Shown here one piece after another: positions 1 to 10,100 of a stretch of 64,000 nucleotides of DNA. Each line of letters begins with the position of its first letter. Position 1 is the first letter of the stretch. Source of the DNA: Aquimarina spinulae (GTDB lineage: Bacteria > Bacteroidota > Bacteroidia > Flavobacteriales > Flavobacteriaceae); contig NZ_CALSBP010000003.1 of NCBI RefSeq assembly GCF_943373825.1, positions 248,001 through 312,000 on the forward strand. The letters run 5' to 3'. Made by a program: the position numbers and the translations under genes. The notes beneath the pieces are model-generated. The model saw only the letters and a program-made list of their open reading frames with translations. It was not told the origin of the DNA and made no database searches.

Positions 1-1
1 A

Positions 2-1384
2 ATGCATAGTGTTTTTGAACCAATTTTGGGGTACACTACGAGTTTTGAAATCACAGATTCGTTTGAAAGAGAAAAGCGTGGGTTACCAAAACAAATAGAG
101 GATGAAAACAATGCTAGCCATTTTAGTGCTGTTGATGTATCATATGTTAAATTACCATATGAAACTGTTGTGTCTACACAAAAAGATCAAACCGCTATAG
201 CAACAGGAGAATTAATAAAAACCTGGGAAGAAAACGACAGAAACTTTTACCATTATAAATCGTCTCATGATATTATTCCTTTTTTATCCTATTATTCGGG
301 ATCGTATAAGGTGGAGAAAGAAAATTATAAAGGAGTAGAAATCGAACAATATTATCATCCAGAACATGAGTATAATATCAATACTATTTCAGAAAGCACT
401 AAACAAACTTTAGATTATTGTCAAAAACACTTTGCAAATTATAAGTTTGATCATATACGAATTGCAGAAATACCAGGGCATTGGCGATTTGGAGGGCAAG
501 CACAACCAGGAACTATTGCAATGGTAGAGAATCGATTATACCTTACAGATAATCGTAATACAGACAATTTTGATCTTGTAGCCAAACGAACTATTCATGA
601 AGTTGCACATCAATGGTGGGGCCATATGCTTACTCCTAAAAATGTAGATGGAGGAGGGTTAATCACAGAAGGATTAACCAAATATACCGAAGCAATTATT
701 ATGGAAAAATACTATGGTAAAAAAGCAATTTGGCAATTAAGTAAATCTGCTAATACCAGGTACTTTACCGGTCGTTCTTATGCTACCGATCCAGAACCTC
801 CTTTATACATTGGAGAAGGCCAGTCTTATTTGCTTTATGGAAAAAGCTATGTGTCTCTGGTAGCACTTAGAGATTTGATAGGAGAACAGAATATGAACGA
901 AGCTCTTAGAAAGTTGGTGACCAAATATAAAAATGAAAAAGAATCTAAAGTTACATCAACAGAATTATTAAACGAGTTTTATGCAGTTACTCCAGAGAAG
1001 TACCATATTTTGATTGATGATTGGTTTAAGCGTATTATTACATATGATTTAAAAATTGAAAATGCCGAGGTTACTGCACTTACTAATGGTAAATATAAAG
1101 TTACTATAGACATTTCTGCAAAACGTTTTGAAACCAAAGAAAATGGAGAAGCAGTAGCAATCTCAATAGATGAACCTATTCAAATAGGGATGTTTTCAAA
1201 AGACCCGAGTACAATTAATAATCAAGATTCTATACTATATTTAAAGCCTCATCAGATCAATGCAGATCAAATGAAGTTTAAACTTATTGTAGATGAGATT
1301 CCACAATATATCTCAATTGATCCTTTTGGCACCCGTTTGGATGCAAATACTATTGATAATACTAAGAAACCCATAGGTATTTAA
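2..1384 (+). CDS. ABC permease / M1 aminopeptidase fusion, C-terminal part (copy A, cut by window edge)
   Basis: This is the C-terminal 460 residues of a larger protein. The first methionine aligns inside the periplasmic region of the two full-length paralogues in this window (7175-10744 and 36137-39730), so about 730 N-terminal residues with the permease part lie outside. It holds the M1 metallopeptidase domain: zinc motif HEVAH at residues 199-203 and a second glutamate in the TEG motif 20 residues after the second histidine. The usual GxMEN loop is replaced by a QPGTIAMVEN-like segment. The tyrosine of the YGKS segment probably corresponds to the M1 catalytic tyrosine. Sequence style (REKRGLP near the start, TRLD near the end) is closer to copy B than to copy C. 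Substrate is unknown. Confidence 0.85.
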   Translation: MHSVFEPILGYTTSFEITDSFEREKRGLPKQIEDENNASHFSAVDVSYVKLPYETVVSTQKDQTAIATGELIKTWEENDRNFYHYKSSHDIIPFLSYYSGSYKVEKENYKGVEIEQYYHPEHEYNINTISESTKQTLDYCQKHFANYKFDHIRIAEIPGHWRFGGQAQPGTIAMVENRLYLTDNRNTDNFDLVAKRTIHEVAHQWWGHMLTPKNVDGGGLITEGLTKYTEAIIMEKYYGKKAIWQLSKSANTRYFTGRSYATDPEPPLYIGEGQSYLLYGKSYVSLVALRDLIGEQNMNEALRKLVTKYKNEKESKVTSTELLNEFYAVTPEKYHILIDDWFKRIITYDLKIENAEVTALTNGKYKVTIDISAKRFETKENGEAVAISIDEPIQIGMFSKDPSTINNQDSILYLKPHQINADQMKFKLIVDEIPQYISIDPFGTRLDANTIDNTKKPIGI

Positions 1385-1467
1385 ATGATTAATTTATGAT
1401 ATGGTGAAAAATAATGGGAGTGTAAAAAAAGAATTCATAACTTTCAAAATTCTATTATATTAAATTT

Positions 1468-2037
1468 ATGAAAAAAATACACTTCCTTATTTTTTTGTTA
1501 GGTTGTTTTACAGCATCCTTCTCACAGGACACAAATGAGGCTCAGCAATTTTGGAACTCATTACAGAATTTATGTGGAAAATCATTTGAAGGCACTCTGG
1601 AGTTACCCAAAGAAGATGAGCAATTTGGTGGCAAACGATTAGTGATGCACGTACGTTACTGTAGTGATACCGCTATAAAAATACCTTTTTTTGTTGGGGA
1701 TGATAAATCCAGAACTTGGGTGTTAACGTATAAAGATAATCGCATAACGTTAAAACATGATCATAGGCATGAAGATGGCTCTGAGGATAAAATTACTCAA
1801 TATGGTGGTGTTACAACAAATCTAGGGCAAAAAGGGATACAAGTATTTCCGGCAGATGAAGAAACAAAAAAAATGATTCCTGCGGCTTCTACTAATGTTT
1901 GGTGGATTACAGTCGATGATACAACTTTTACCTATAATTTAAGACGTATAGGGACTCCACGTGTTTTTAAAGTTGTAATGGATATCACAAAACCGGTAGA
2001 AAATCCTGATGCTCCTTGGGGTTGGATAAAGGATTAA
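1468..2037 (+). CDS. secreted protein of unknown function
   Basis: A 189-residue protein with a clear signal peptide of about 19 residues ending in FTASFSQ, so export to the periplasm or beyond is predicted. The mature part is soluble-looking, with two cysteines near residues 36 and 64 and a tryptophan-rich end (PWGWIKD). I do not recognise a characterised domain. It begins 83 bp after the permease/M1 tail and is followed 27 bp later by an AsnC-type regulator, all on one strand, so cotranscription is possible. Small secreted proteins of this look are common as uncharacterised genes in Flavobacteriaceae. Confidence 0.7.
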   Translation: MKKIHFLIFLLGCFTASFSQDTNEAQQFWNSLQNLCGKSFEGTLELPKEDEQFGGKRLVMHVRYCSDTAIKIPFFVGDDKSRTWVLTYKDNRITLKHDHRHEDGSEDKITQYGGVTTNLGQKGIQVFPADEETKKMIPAASTNVWWITVDDTTFTYNLRRIGTPRVFKVVMDITKPVENPDAPWGWIKD

Positions 2038-2064
2038 TACATCCTCAATTATAGTATTGTATTT

Positions 2065-2475
2065 ATGTTGGATAATATAGATCATAAAATTATCAATAGA
2101 CTTAAAGATAATTCGAGAGCATCTTATGTTGAAATAGGTCGACAAATAGGACTTTCTCCATCCTCGGTTAGAGAACGTATCCAAAAATTAGAGGACCTTG
2201 GAATCATAAAAGGGTATAGGGTTGAATTGGATAATAAAAAACTAGGTTTTGGTATAGAAGTTCTTATTATGCTTAAATTATTTAGTGGAAACCTGAATGT
2301 ATTTTGTAGTGAATTAGATAAATTTCCAGAAATTGTTGAAGCACACCGTGTTACAGGGGCACACAATATTTCTATGAAAGTGAAATTAGTTGATCAATTA
2401 CACTTACAACAGTTTATTGATAAACTACTGCGCTATGGTGACCCAACAACGTATTTAATTTTATCTGATATTTAA
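2065..2475 (+). CDS. Lrp/AsnC family transcriptional regulator
   Basis: A 136-residue DNA-binding regulator. The N-terminal winged helix-turn-helix is plain (SYVEIGRQIGLSPSSVRERI, residues about 20-39), followed by the linker strand GYRVELDNKKLGFGIEVLI and a short RAM/AsnC ligand-binding domain with the family pattern of a V-x-G-x-x-N turn (AHRVTGAHNISMKV). It is a little shorter than E. coli AsnC (152 residues). Members bind amino acids and act as octamers; the effector here cannot be read from sequence. Its stop codon overlaps by 4 bp the end of the convergent gene 2472-2798. Confidence 0.88.
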   Translation: MLDNIDHKIINRLKDNSRASYVEIGRQIGLSPSSVRERIQKLEDLGIIKGYRVELDNKKLGFGIEVLIMLKLFSGNLNVFCSELDKFPEIVEAHRVTGAHNISMKVKLVDQLHLQQFIDKLLRYGDPTTYLILSDI

Positions 2476-2798
2476 CTCATTTCACCTTCACCAACAGGTT
2501 CATTTGCAGTAGAAATCCTAGAATTATTGAATCCATTATCATTATTGAAATAAACATAGATTGGGCTTTCATTTCTTAGCATATCTATTAAATGTTGTAA
2601 TTGGTCATAGTGATAATAAAAGCTATAATATGATCCAGAAACTGTTGCTACCGGGAGTACAGCATTGGGGTCTTCTCTAAACCAAACCGAACAGGTTTCT
2701 CCACCAACTCCTTTTAAAATTAGATTGGTTTTTCCTAAGCTTCGGGATGACCAATTGTAATATAAATATGTTTTTACTTGAAAAGATGATTGTGCCAT
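2472..2798 (-). CDS. small hypothetical protein
   Basis: A 108-residue protein without signal peptide or membrane segment, rich in aromatic residues and predicted mostly beta (for example SGSYYSFYYHYDQLQHLIDM). I do not recognise the family. It converges on the AsnC-type gene with a 4-bp overlap of the two stops, and 117 bp of AT-rich DNA separates it from the next gene on the same strand. Absence of a strong competing frame and normal codon use support it as a real gene. Confidence 0.55.
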   Translation of the reverse strand: MAQSSFQVKTYLYYNWSSRSLGKTNLILKGVGGETCSVWFREDPNAVLPVATVSGSYYSFYYHYDQLQHLIDMLRNESPIYVYFNNDNGFNNSRISTANEPVGEGEMS

Positions 2799-2915
2799 AA
2801 CTTTATAAATTTATTATGACCAAATATACAATGGAAGGTTTTGAGATAAAAGAGTTAAAAGACTGATTGATAATAGTTAAAACCCTGTTTTTTAAAAAAC
2901 ATTGGCGTACAAAAT

Positions 2916-4199
2916 CTAATTTTTTGCATTGAAATCATGATTCATAATTGTTTTTTCATCAGGACCTTCAGTAATATTTAGATAACTAACTTCTCCTGCA
3001 CCTAAAAACCGGTAACGAATACCTACAAATTTCCCTATAGATGTATTGTATTGTCTCGAGTAAATTTCCTTATCATCAATAAAAACAGCTACTTTTTTTT
3101 CTTTGATATTGATATCGATAGCTCTGAAATCAGAAAAATCAACCCCAAAAGCAGAAAGATCGTGTTCTTTACCTTTTAAGTACACATCATTAAGCATTAT
3201 ATTGATATCTGAAACACATCCCGGAATAGAAAATGGTACTATTAAAGCTCCATTGGTACCTAATATAACTATCCTTAGTTTTTGACAGACTGCCCATTTT
3301 TCTCTATACAGGTTACGAACAGAGGTCATGATTTTGATATTATCTCCAGATACATTTCCAAAATCTTTTACCAGATGAAAAGTAGAGACTACAGGTTCTG
3401 TAGTAGACTTAATTTCATCGATGATAGTATTTGAAAAAGATAATCTATCTCGAAACATATCTGTATTTGAGACATATTTTGGGATAGGTTTATAATCTAT
3501 AGTGCCCACCCAATTATTAGAGGTAATAAACAAATCATGTTCTTTTATGATTTGCCCATCAACCAGAAGTTTAGCACCAAAATACCCTGGAAAATAATAA
3601 ATACCAGTAGCTTTCTTTTGTTCTGGTTTTATTTTAATAGTTTTTGTAACATCCCAGAATTGTTGGATGTATATACTATCGGACTTAATCGTATTTAAAT
3701 CAAAATCAAAGACTACAGAATTTGGCAACCCTTCGGTTATCGGTCTACTACTAAAAGTGATTTTTGAAAAATCGGTATCAGTTATAGTATCGTTTTTAGT
3801 TCCAATCATAGAATAAAATGAAATAAACACAATAGTCATAATAGAGGCAGAAACTACAATAATGCCTAGGTTTTGAGTTATTTTTTTTTCTACCCAAGAA
3901 GGTTTTTTGATATCTTTTTTATTCTTGAAATCTCTCCAGTTTGCATATCCGGCAAATTGTGAGAGTGTATTTAATGTACTAATGCTGGGTGCACTTTTAT
4001 AATTAACCTTACCCCAAACACGTTTTAAAGTCGTTGGACTTAAAAGGATACCGGTGTTTTGCTGAATACTTTCGCTCAATTCAATGAATACATCATTATG
4101 CCATTGATCAGAATTTCCCCACTTGAGTTTTTCCTCGATTTCTAGCAAACACTTTTGTACTAATTTATGTTCTGGATATGCGCTCATAATATTTAACAA
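2916..4199 (-). CDS. putative one-component transmembrane regulator: N-terminal HTH-like domain, one TM helix, C-terminal beta domain
   Basis: The 427-residue protein has three parts. Residues about 1-95 carry a pattern recurrent in Bacteroidota (LSPTTLKRVWGKV, then SISTLNTLSQFAGYANWRDF) that looks like a helix-turn-helix module. One hydrophobic helix follows at about 111-132. The remainder, predicted extracytoplasmic, is beta-rich, and its end (AIDINIKEKKVAVFIDDKEI) resembles a LamG/jelly-roll strand pattern. This architecture suggests a ToxR/CadC-like membrane-bound regulator. It is transcribed away from a secreted LamG-like protein at 4309, 109 bp apart, so regulator and target may be paired. 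Start may be Met1 or Met5. Function is inference; no family name is certain. Confidence 0.7.
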   Translation of the reverse strand: MLNIMSAYPEHKLVQKCLLEIEEKLKWGNSDQWHNDVFIELSESIQQNTGILLSPTTLKRVWGKVNYKSAPSISTLNTLSQFAGYANWRDFKNKKDIKKPSWVEKKITQNLGIIVVSASIMTIVFISFYSMIGTKNDTITDTDFSKITFSSRPITEGLPNSVVFDFDLNTIKSDSIYIQQFWDVTKTIKIKPEQKKATGIYYFPGYFGAKLLVDGQIIKEHDLFITSNNWVGTIDYKPIPKYVSNTDMFRDRLSFSNTIIDEIKSTTEPVVSTFHLVKDFGNVSGDNIKIMTSVRNLYREKWAVCQKLRIVILGTNGALIVPFSIPGCVSDINIMLNDVYLKGKEHDLSAFGVDFSDFRAIDINIKEKKVAVFIDDKEIYSRQYNTSIGKFVGIRYRFLGAGEVSYLNITEGPDEKTIMNHDFNAKN

Positions 4200-4308
4200 A
4201 AGTCATCAAAAATTACGACTTGAACAACATTGAATCAACTTGCACCAACTTGTTTATGCTTTGTATACTATACATTAGAACTTTGAATGAAATCAAAAAA
4301 CGAAACTC

Positions 4309-5415
4309 ATGATTAGATATATTGTATTCTCTATAGTAAGTATTTTATTTATTCAACAAGGGAATTCTCAAAACATAATTCCTTTAGATACGGTTCATTG
4401 GGAAATAAATGCCCAATCTTATGTTTTAGAAAATTATAAAGGGAAAGATGCTATTTATATTCAGCGTGGCTTAGCATTTTTAAAAGATACCAAATTCTTG
4501 AATGGTACTATTGAGTTTGATGTATATCTTACCAATCGGCAAGGATTTCCTGGTGTTCGTTTTAGAGCTTCTGATAGAAATAATATGGAATCTTTTTACC
4601 TGCGAGCCCATCTTTCGGGTAAACCCGATGCCAATCAAGCTGCTCCTGTTATTAATGGTATAACACCGTGGCAACTTTATTTTGGGCCTAAATATTCTTT
4701 TGCATATGATTATAATTATGATGATTGGACTCATGTGAAAATAGTAGTTAATGGTCGTAGGGCGCAGATATATCTGGACTATTCTGAAACTCCAAATCTA
4801 TCGTGGGATCTGGTTCATGATCCGCGAGAGGGTGAGATCGCAATAGGAGGTGGGGGTGCTGCAGCCATGCATTATGCGAATTTCAAAATTGATAAAAGTA
4901 AATATGAAATAGTAGATTTTAAACCTATAAAAAGGAAACCTATTGAAGGATTGATTTCAGAATGGCAAGTATCTGATATGTTTGAAGAAAAATTGATAAA
5001 TAACCCAATGAAACTAAAAGAAGTAATTCAATCTAGAAAATGGGGGAAAACAATCCAGGTAGAAGAAGGTACAGCAGCAAATATTGCAAGAGGAGTAGTT
5101 TTGGTTGATGGAACTCCTGGGAATACTGTTTTTGCAAAAATCAAAATTAAATCAAACAAAGATCAAATAAAGCTTTTTGAATTTGGATACAGCGATAGAG
5201 TAGTCGCTATTTTAAATGGCAAACCTATTTATAAAGGTACAAATAGGTGGCGCTCTAGAGATTATAGATATTTGGGTACTGTAGGATTGTTTGATGCAAT
5301 ATATCTAAACCTTAAAAAAGGAGAAAATACACTTTTATTGGCCGTTTCTGAAGATTTTGGAGGTTGGTTAGTAACAGGAAAATTTCCTGATCAAAATGGA
5401 ATTGAAATACAATAA
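4309..5415 (+). CDS. secreted LamG/concanavalin-like domain protein
   Basis: A 368-residue protein with a signal peptide (first about 20 residues, ending QQGNSQ). Residues about 30-205 form a concanavalin/LamG-like sandwich: GTIEFDVYLTNRQGFPGVRF, then a WTHVKIVVNGRRAQIYLD segment, which is the classic strand pair of that fold. The C-terminal 150 residues are a second beta domain with a galactose-binding-like look (AILNGKPIYKGTN, LNLKKGENTLLLAVSEDFGGW). It probably binds or hydrolyses carbohydrate or another surface ligand, but no catalytic pair is evident. It is divergent from the HTH-TM protein at 2916-4199 and convergent with the LytTR gene at 5487. Confidence 0.75.
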   Translation: MIRYIVFSIVSILFIQQGNSQNIIPLDTVHWEINAQSYVLENYKGKDAIYIQRGLAFLKDTKFLNGTIEFDVYLTNRQGFPGVRFRASDRNNMESFYLRAHLSGKPDANQAAPVINGITPWQLYFGPKYSFAYDYNYDDWTHVKIVVNGRRAQIYLDYSETPNLSWDLVHDPREGEIAIGGGGAAAMHYANFKIDKSKYEIVDFKPIKRKPIEGLISEWQVSDMFEEKLINNPMKLKEVIQSRKWGKTIQVEEGTAANIARGVVLVDGTPGNTVFAKIKIKSNKDQIKLFEFGYSDRVVAILNGKPIYKGTNRWRSRDYRYLGTVGLFDAIYLNLKKGENTLLLAVSEDFGGWLVTGKFPDQNGIEIQ

Positions 5416-5486
5416 AATAATCTAGTAATGAAAATTATAATTGTGCATCTTTGATAGAGATGGAGTAACCGGATAATAATTAAAAT

Positions 5487-6176
5487 TTAGCTAAGTAAGT
5501 CATTAATATTTGGCCTATACATTTTCCCCACAGGAATTTTGTGATCCTTGATTGTTATTCGGTTACCTTCAATTAGTTCTATTTTGGTCTTTGCAATAAT
5601 GAATGATTTGTGCACCTTTATAAAATCTTTTTTAGAAAGCATCCCTTCAAAAGAAGATAAGGTTTGATGCGTAATGATCATTTGATGTTCTAAATATACT
5701 TTTACATAATTTCCATATGCTTCTAAGAACAAAAGGTCTTTTAGTTTTACCTGGTAATGCTTTTTGTTGTCCTTTAAAAAAATACTGGAATCATCTATAT
5801 TACTTACGTTTTGCGAATGTAATGACAATATTCCCTGCACTTTTTGTATTGCTGTAACAAAACGCTGAAAACTAAAAGGTTTTAATAAATAATCATCAAT
5901 ATTAAGTTCATAACCTTCTAATGCAAACTCTTTATAGGCAGTAGTTACGATAATCTTAGGAGGATTTGATAGTGTTTTTAAAAAATCAAAACCTGTAAGC
6001 TTAGGCATATTAATATCTAAAAATACTAAATCTACCTGATGATGATTTAGGTATTCTATCGCTTCAAAGGCATTATAACAATGCTTTTGAAGTGATAAAT
6101 AGGGTAAATTACCGCTGTAATCTTCAATAATATCGTGTGAAGCGGTTTCGTCGTCTATTATGATGTAGGTGATCAT
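5487..6176 (-). CDS. LytTR-family response regulator (copy B)
   Basis: A 229-residue regulator. The receiver domain (1-120) has the acidic pair D8/D9, phospho-acceptor D54 in VFLDINMP, T78/T79 in VTTAY and K99 in LLKPF. Residues about 135-229 are a LytTR DNA-binding domain (LEAYGNYVKVYLE, HKSFIIAKTKIELIEGNRI, IPVGKMYR). Its start overlaps the kinase stop by 4 bp, so kinase and regulator are translationally coupled. It is the last gene of the ATPase, permease/M1, kinase, regulator operon. Direct repeats ahead of the operon (11692-11720) have the spacing expected of a LytTR target, so autoregulation is likely. Confidence 0.95.
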   Translation of the reverse strand: MITYIIIDDETASHDIIEDYSGNLPYLSLQKHCYNAFEAIEYLNHHQVDLVFLDINMPKLTGFDFLKTLSNPPKIIVTTAYKEFALEGYELNIDDYLLKPFSFQRFVTAIQKVQGILSLHSQNVSNIDDSSIFLKDNKKHYQVKLKDLLFLEAYGNYVKVYLEHQMIITHQTLSSFEGMLSKKDFIKVHKSFIIAKTKIELIEGNRITIKDHKIPVGKMYRPNINDLLS

Positions 6177-7165
6177 GATTTGTATAATTCTAATTTCACA
6201 AAATATATTTGATTTTGATTGCTAATCGTTAATTTATGTTTACCATTTGGGTAAAGTAAATTAAGGCGATCTTGTAAGTTTTCTAACCCAATACCTCCGG
6301 ACTTTACATGTGTATCGGGATCATAGTTATTTTTGATGGTAAATAGTATTTGGTTGTCATCTTCTTTTAGTTCAATGTTTATAAAAGACTGATTTATAAG
6401 TTTTTCTACGCCGTGCTTAAAGGAGTTCTCTAACAGGATAATAAACAATAACGGAGGGATAGGGTAGTCCTTATTAATAATACTATGCTTAAAATCAATA
6501 TCGATTGCTTTATGATACCTGGCCGTTTGTAACTCAATAAAATTGGTTAAATATTTAATTTCTTCTTCAAGAGGAACAGCTTCTTCTTTTCCATCATAAA
6601 TGGTAAATCTCATCATATCTGAGAGTTTAAGCACATATTCTTGCGCGGTATCAGGATCTTTTTTAATCAATGAGTATAAATTATTAAGCGTATTAAAGAA
6701 AAAATGAGGATTTATTTGAGTTTTTAAAAGTTCTAATTCCGCTTTGACTTTATCATTTTTAAGGGTTTGTACTTTGGTCCACTGTTCAAACCCCCATGAA
6801 AAAATGGTATAAAAAATCAATAGTGCCAGTAATACCCCAAATAAATCTGTAAGCCATATATTATGATTAACTACCCAAAAACTTTCTTGATCATCATCTA
6901 TTCTATTAGCCATATTCATTCCGAAAATCAACAGTCCTATTATAGAAATATATATAATTATTTTTATAGTAGAATTTGGCCAATTTGTTTTTAATTTACC
7001 TGTTTTGAATAGGTAAAATAATAACATATAAGAAATAACTAAACCAGTAAGAAAGTTTAAAAAGATATGTAATTCACTATTGCTATCTTTAAAAATTAAG
7101 CTTAATGTAGCTAAAATTATAGTAAGAATGGTGGTGATATAAAATCTCTTTTTTAATGTCATCAT
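6173..7165 (-). CDS. LytS-type sensor histidine kinase (copy B)
   Basis: A 330-residue membrane kinase with about four TM helices in the first 125 residues and no large periplasmic sensor, followed by a coiled linker and a His_kinase domain. The phospho-accepting histidine sits in QINPHFFFNTLNNLYSL. The ATP-binding part shows the N-box (PPLLFIILLENSFKHGV) and a GGIGLENLQDRL glycine loop. Lack of a periplasmic domain suggests it reads membrane state or a partner protein; the ABC permease encoded 9 bp upstream is the obvious candidate (inference). Two methionines at the start leave the exact first residue open. Confidence 0.93.
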   Translation of the reverse strand: MMTLKKRFYITTILTIILATLSLIFKDSNSELHIFLNFLTGLVISYMLLFYLFKTGKLKTNWPNSTIKIIIYISIIGLLIFGMNMANRIDDDQESFWVVNHNIWLTDLFGVLLALLIFYTIFSWGFEQWTKVQTLKNDKVKAELELLKTQINPHFFFNTLNNLYSLIKKDPDTAQEYVLKLSDMMRFTIYDGKEEAVPLEEEIKYLTNFIELQTARYHKAIDIDFKHSIINKDYPIPPLLFIILLENSFKHGVEKLINQSFINIELKEDDNQILFTIKNNYDPDTHVKSGGIGLENLQDRLNLLYPNGKHKLTISNQNQIYFVKLELYKS

Positions 7166-7174
7166 TCAAATATA

Positions 7175-10100
7175 TTAAAGATTCACAGAAACTATGTTAT
7201 CGGCCATATTTCTATCTAATCTGGTGTAATACGGATCGATGCCGATATAAGCTGGTATTTTCTTGGTAATAATTTTAAAAACCATTTCTGTTTTATTGAT
7301 CTGGTGAGATTCTAAATAGAGGATATCTTTATCATTATTGATAGTTTCCGGATGTTTTTTAAATATTCCAATTTTAATTGGCTCGTTAATATTGATCGTG
7401 ATTTCTTTTCCAGAGCTATCTGTTTCAAATCGTTGTGCTTTTATACCTACCGTAATTTCGTAAGTACCATTACTAAGCTTTTTATAAGAAGTACTCTTAA
7501 TCCTCAAATCATAAGTGATTACACGTTTCATCCAATCATCAATTAGGTTATGATACTTGATGGGAGTAACCAGATACAGCTCTTCAAGAAAATCAAGTGT
7601 TGTTGCAGTCGGTTTATCACTGTATTTATGTATCATATTTTGTAGTGCCGTATTTAAATTAGATTCTCCTATAATATCTTTTATTGCAGACATAACAATA
7701 GCCCCTTTACTATATCCTAAATATTGTTGTAACTGACTTAAGTATAATGAAGGCTCTATTTCGGTGGCATGAGAACGACCACTAAAATATCTTCTTACCG
7801 TATGTTCTGATAGTTGTCTAACCATAGCTTTACCATATAATTTTTCCATAATTACGGTTTCAGAATACTTGGCTAGAGATTCTGATAGTACCATGAATCC
7901 ATCAATTCGCTTTGGGGTAAGTAGCCCTCCCCACCATTGGTGAGCTATTTCGTGAATGATCACTCTGGCAATTACATTAAAGTCTTCTGGGTTTGAAACA
8001 TCTCTTTTAAAAACTTTTTCATTAATACTAATTACACCTGGCATTGCCTGGCCGTTGGCTCCACCACCTCCAAATATTGACATTTCACCAATACGAAGAT
8101 GTTTATGAGGATATTTTCCAAAATTATCGGTTGCATAATCAATAGTTGCTTTAGTCACTTTTATCATTTCTGCGATGTTTCTGTAATGCTCTGGGAGGTA
8201 GTACAATTCAATTTGGATGCCCTTGTGGTTTGTTTTTTCAATTTTATAGCGTGCCGAATGGTATGCCACCATACTGTTAATTTTACCTTTAGATTTATAA
8301 TGATAATAATTTCTATCATTCGATTTCCATTGTTTTATTAAATCTCCAGAGCATAGTACAGATTGATCGTTTGATGTAGAGACTACGGCCTCAAAATCTA
8401 TATTTTCAAAATTAAATTTCCCTCCGATTTGCAAATAGTTGTCATTTACTACTGGTTTTTCTCTTACTGGCAACCCTCGTTTCTCTCGTTCATAAGTATA
8501 ATCAATCTCGTATTGATTTACATAACCCAAATGAGGACTAAATTGATGACTTTTAATATAAGATCCATTATTTGTAATACTATGGTCGATATCAAATCCA
8601 GAAGAACTTTTGGTTAAGTTATATTCCATTTTTAGGATTGACCCTTGTAGCAATGGAGTATGAAGTTTAAATAAGTAAGTTCCTATAATTGAATCATGAA
8701 AAACTTGTGTGCTATTTTCTATAGATAGTTTTTTTAGTGGTATCGGTGTAGTAATAAAGATTTCTTTTATAGGTTCGGTGCCTGTATTCGTTATCAAACA
8801 GGAAGCTTTTACTTCATATTTATGTTGATTTGGAAAAATATCTACTGCTGTTTGTACAGAGATTAATTTTGGTACTGCCAGATGATCATATTTTTTATAT
8901 GCACGTTCATATTTCTCATTAAAATCATATGCTTCATCTGCTATTTCATATTCATTGATCATGTTAGTATTATAGTAGATATAGCTCCCGATAGTTACGA
9001 ATAGAAAAACAAAGCTTATCAATAGTACTCTTTCTTTTTTACTCCATATCATTCTAGTGTATGTTCTGATAGTAGAAATGGTTCCTCTTTTCCATAATTT
9101 AAAACCGAACAGGGCTATTATTCCTGCAAAAGTGATCCAATACAAGGATAACCAGTTAAATTTCACAACATATTGTCCGTATGCATTAAAATCAGAATAC
9201 GTTCTGGCCATACTGGGTAGGTTATTGAAAAGAACCAAAGGATGTTCTAACCCTATGCTATTGCTCAAAGGGCCAAATAATAGCATAATACCTCCGGAAA
9301 TGACCATTCCTAAATACTTATTAGAGACTATATTCTGAATTAACAGTGCAAAAATTGTGTATAATAAAACCTGAAGCCCTCCGAAGTAGAACATCGAAAA
9401 ATAATGAGTTAATTCTATATCGTAATAACCATTTGAAAGCTGAAATGTTATTGCAACAAATATTGATATTAAAATAAGTAGTATAGGGATTATAGCTATT
9501 GTAATATACTTAGAAATAAAAAATGTACTATTTTTTGTAGGTGTTCCCTCAATAATCTCATGAAACTTATTAGATCTTGATTTCCATACCATCTCACCAG
9601 TATAAAAAACAATGAGTAGCAATCCCATTATTGGTAAAATTTCATGAATTAAACCTATAAACAGGTCTGTAGTAGGGTAACGATTTCCGTAAATACCAAA
9701 GCTACGTACGCTATTATTAAATGCCAGTACAATCATAGCAATCCATAATAATATAATGATCAGAAATGGAATTCCTGTAATTATCATTTTTGTATCTAAT
9801 ACTACAATCGATCTAATGCGTGCTATTCTTGCTGCTAATGTATCCGAAATAGTAGTTACAGGTGTATAAGTCGAATTACTAGTTGTATCTTCTATAGATA
9901 TAACTTGTTTTTTTACTTTTTGATTGAGTTTCCTGAAATAGAACAATCGATAGGATACTACTATAGATACAACACTAAAGAAGATCCAAATAACTCTGTT
10001 CCATACAAAATGTCCTGATAGTGAAATAAGAGTTTCGTTTTTTTCTATTGGTGTTAAGAACTGAGTTTGTTCAAAAAAAGCACTTAACCCTATTGGATCT

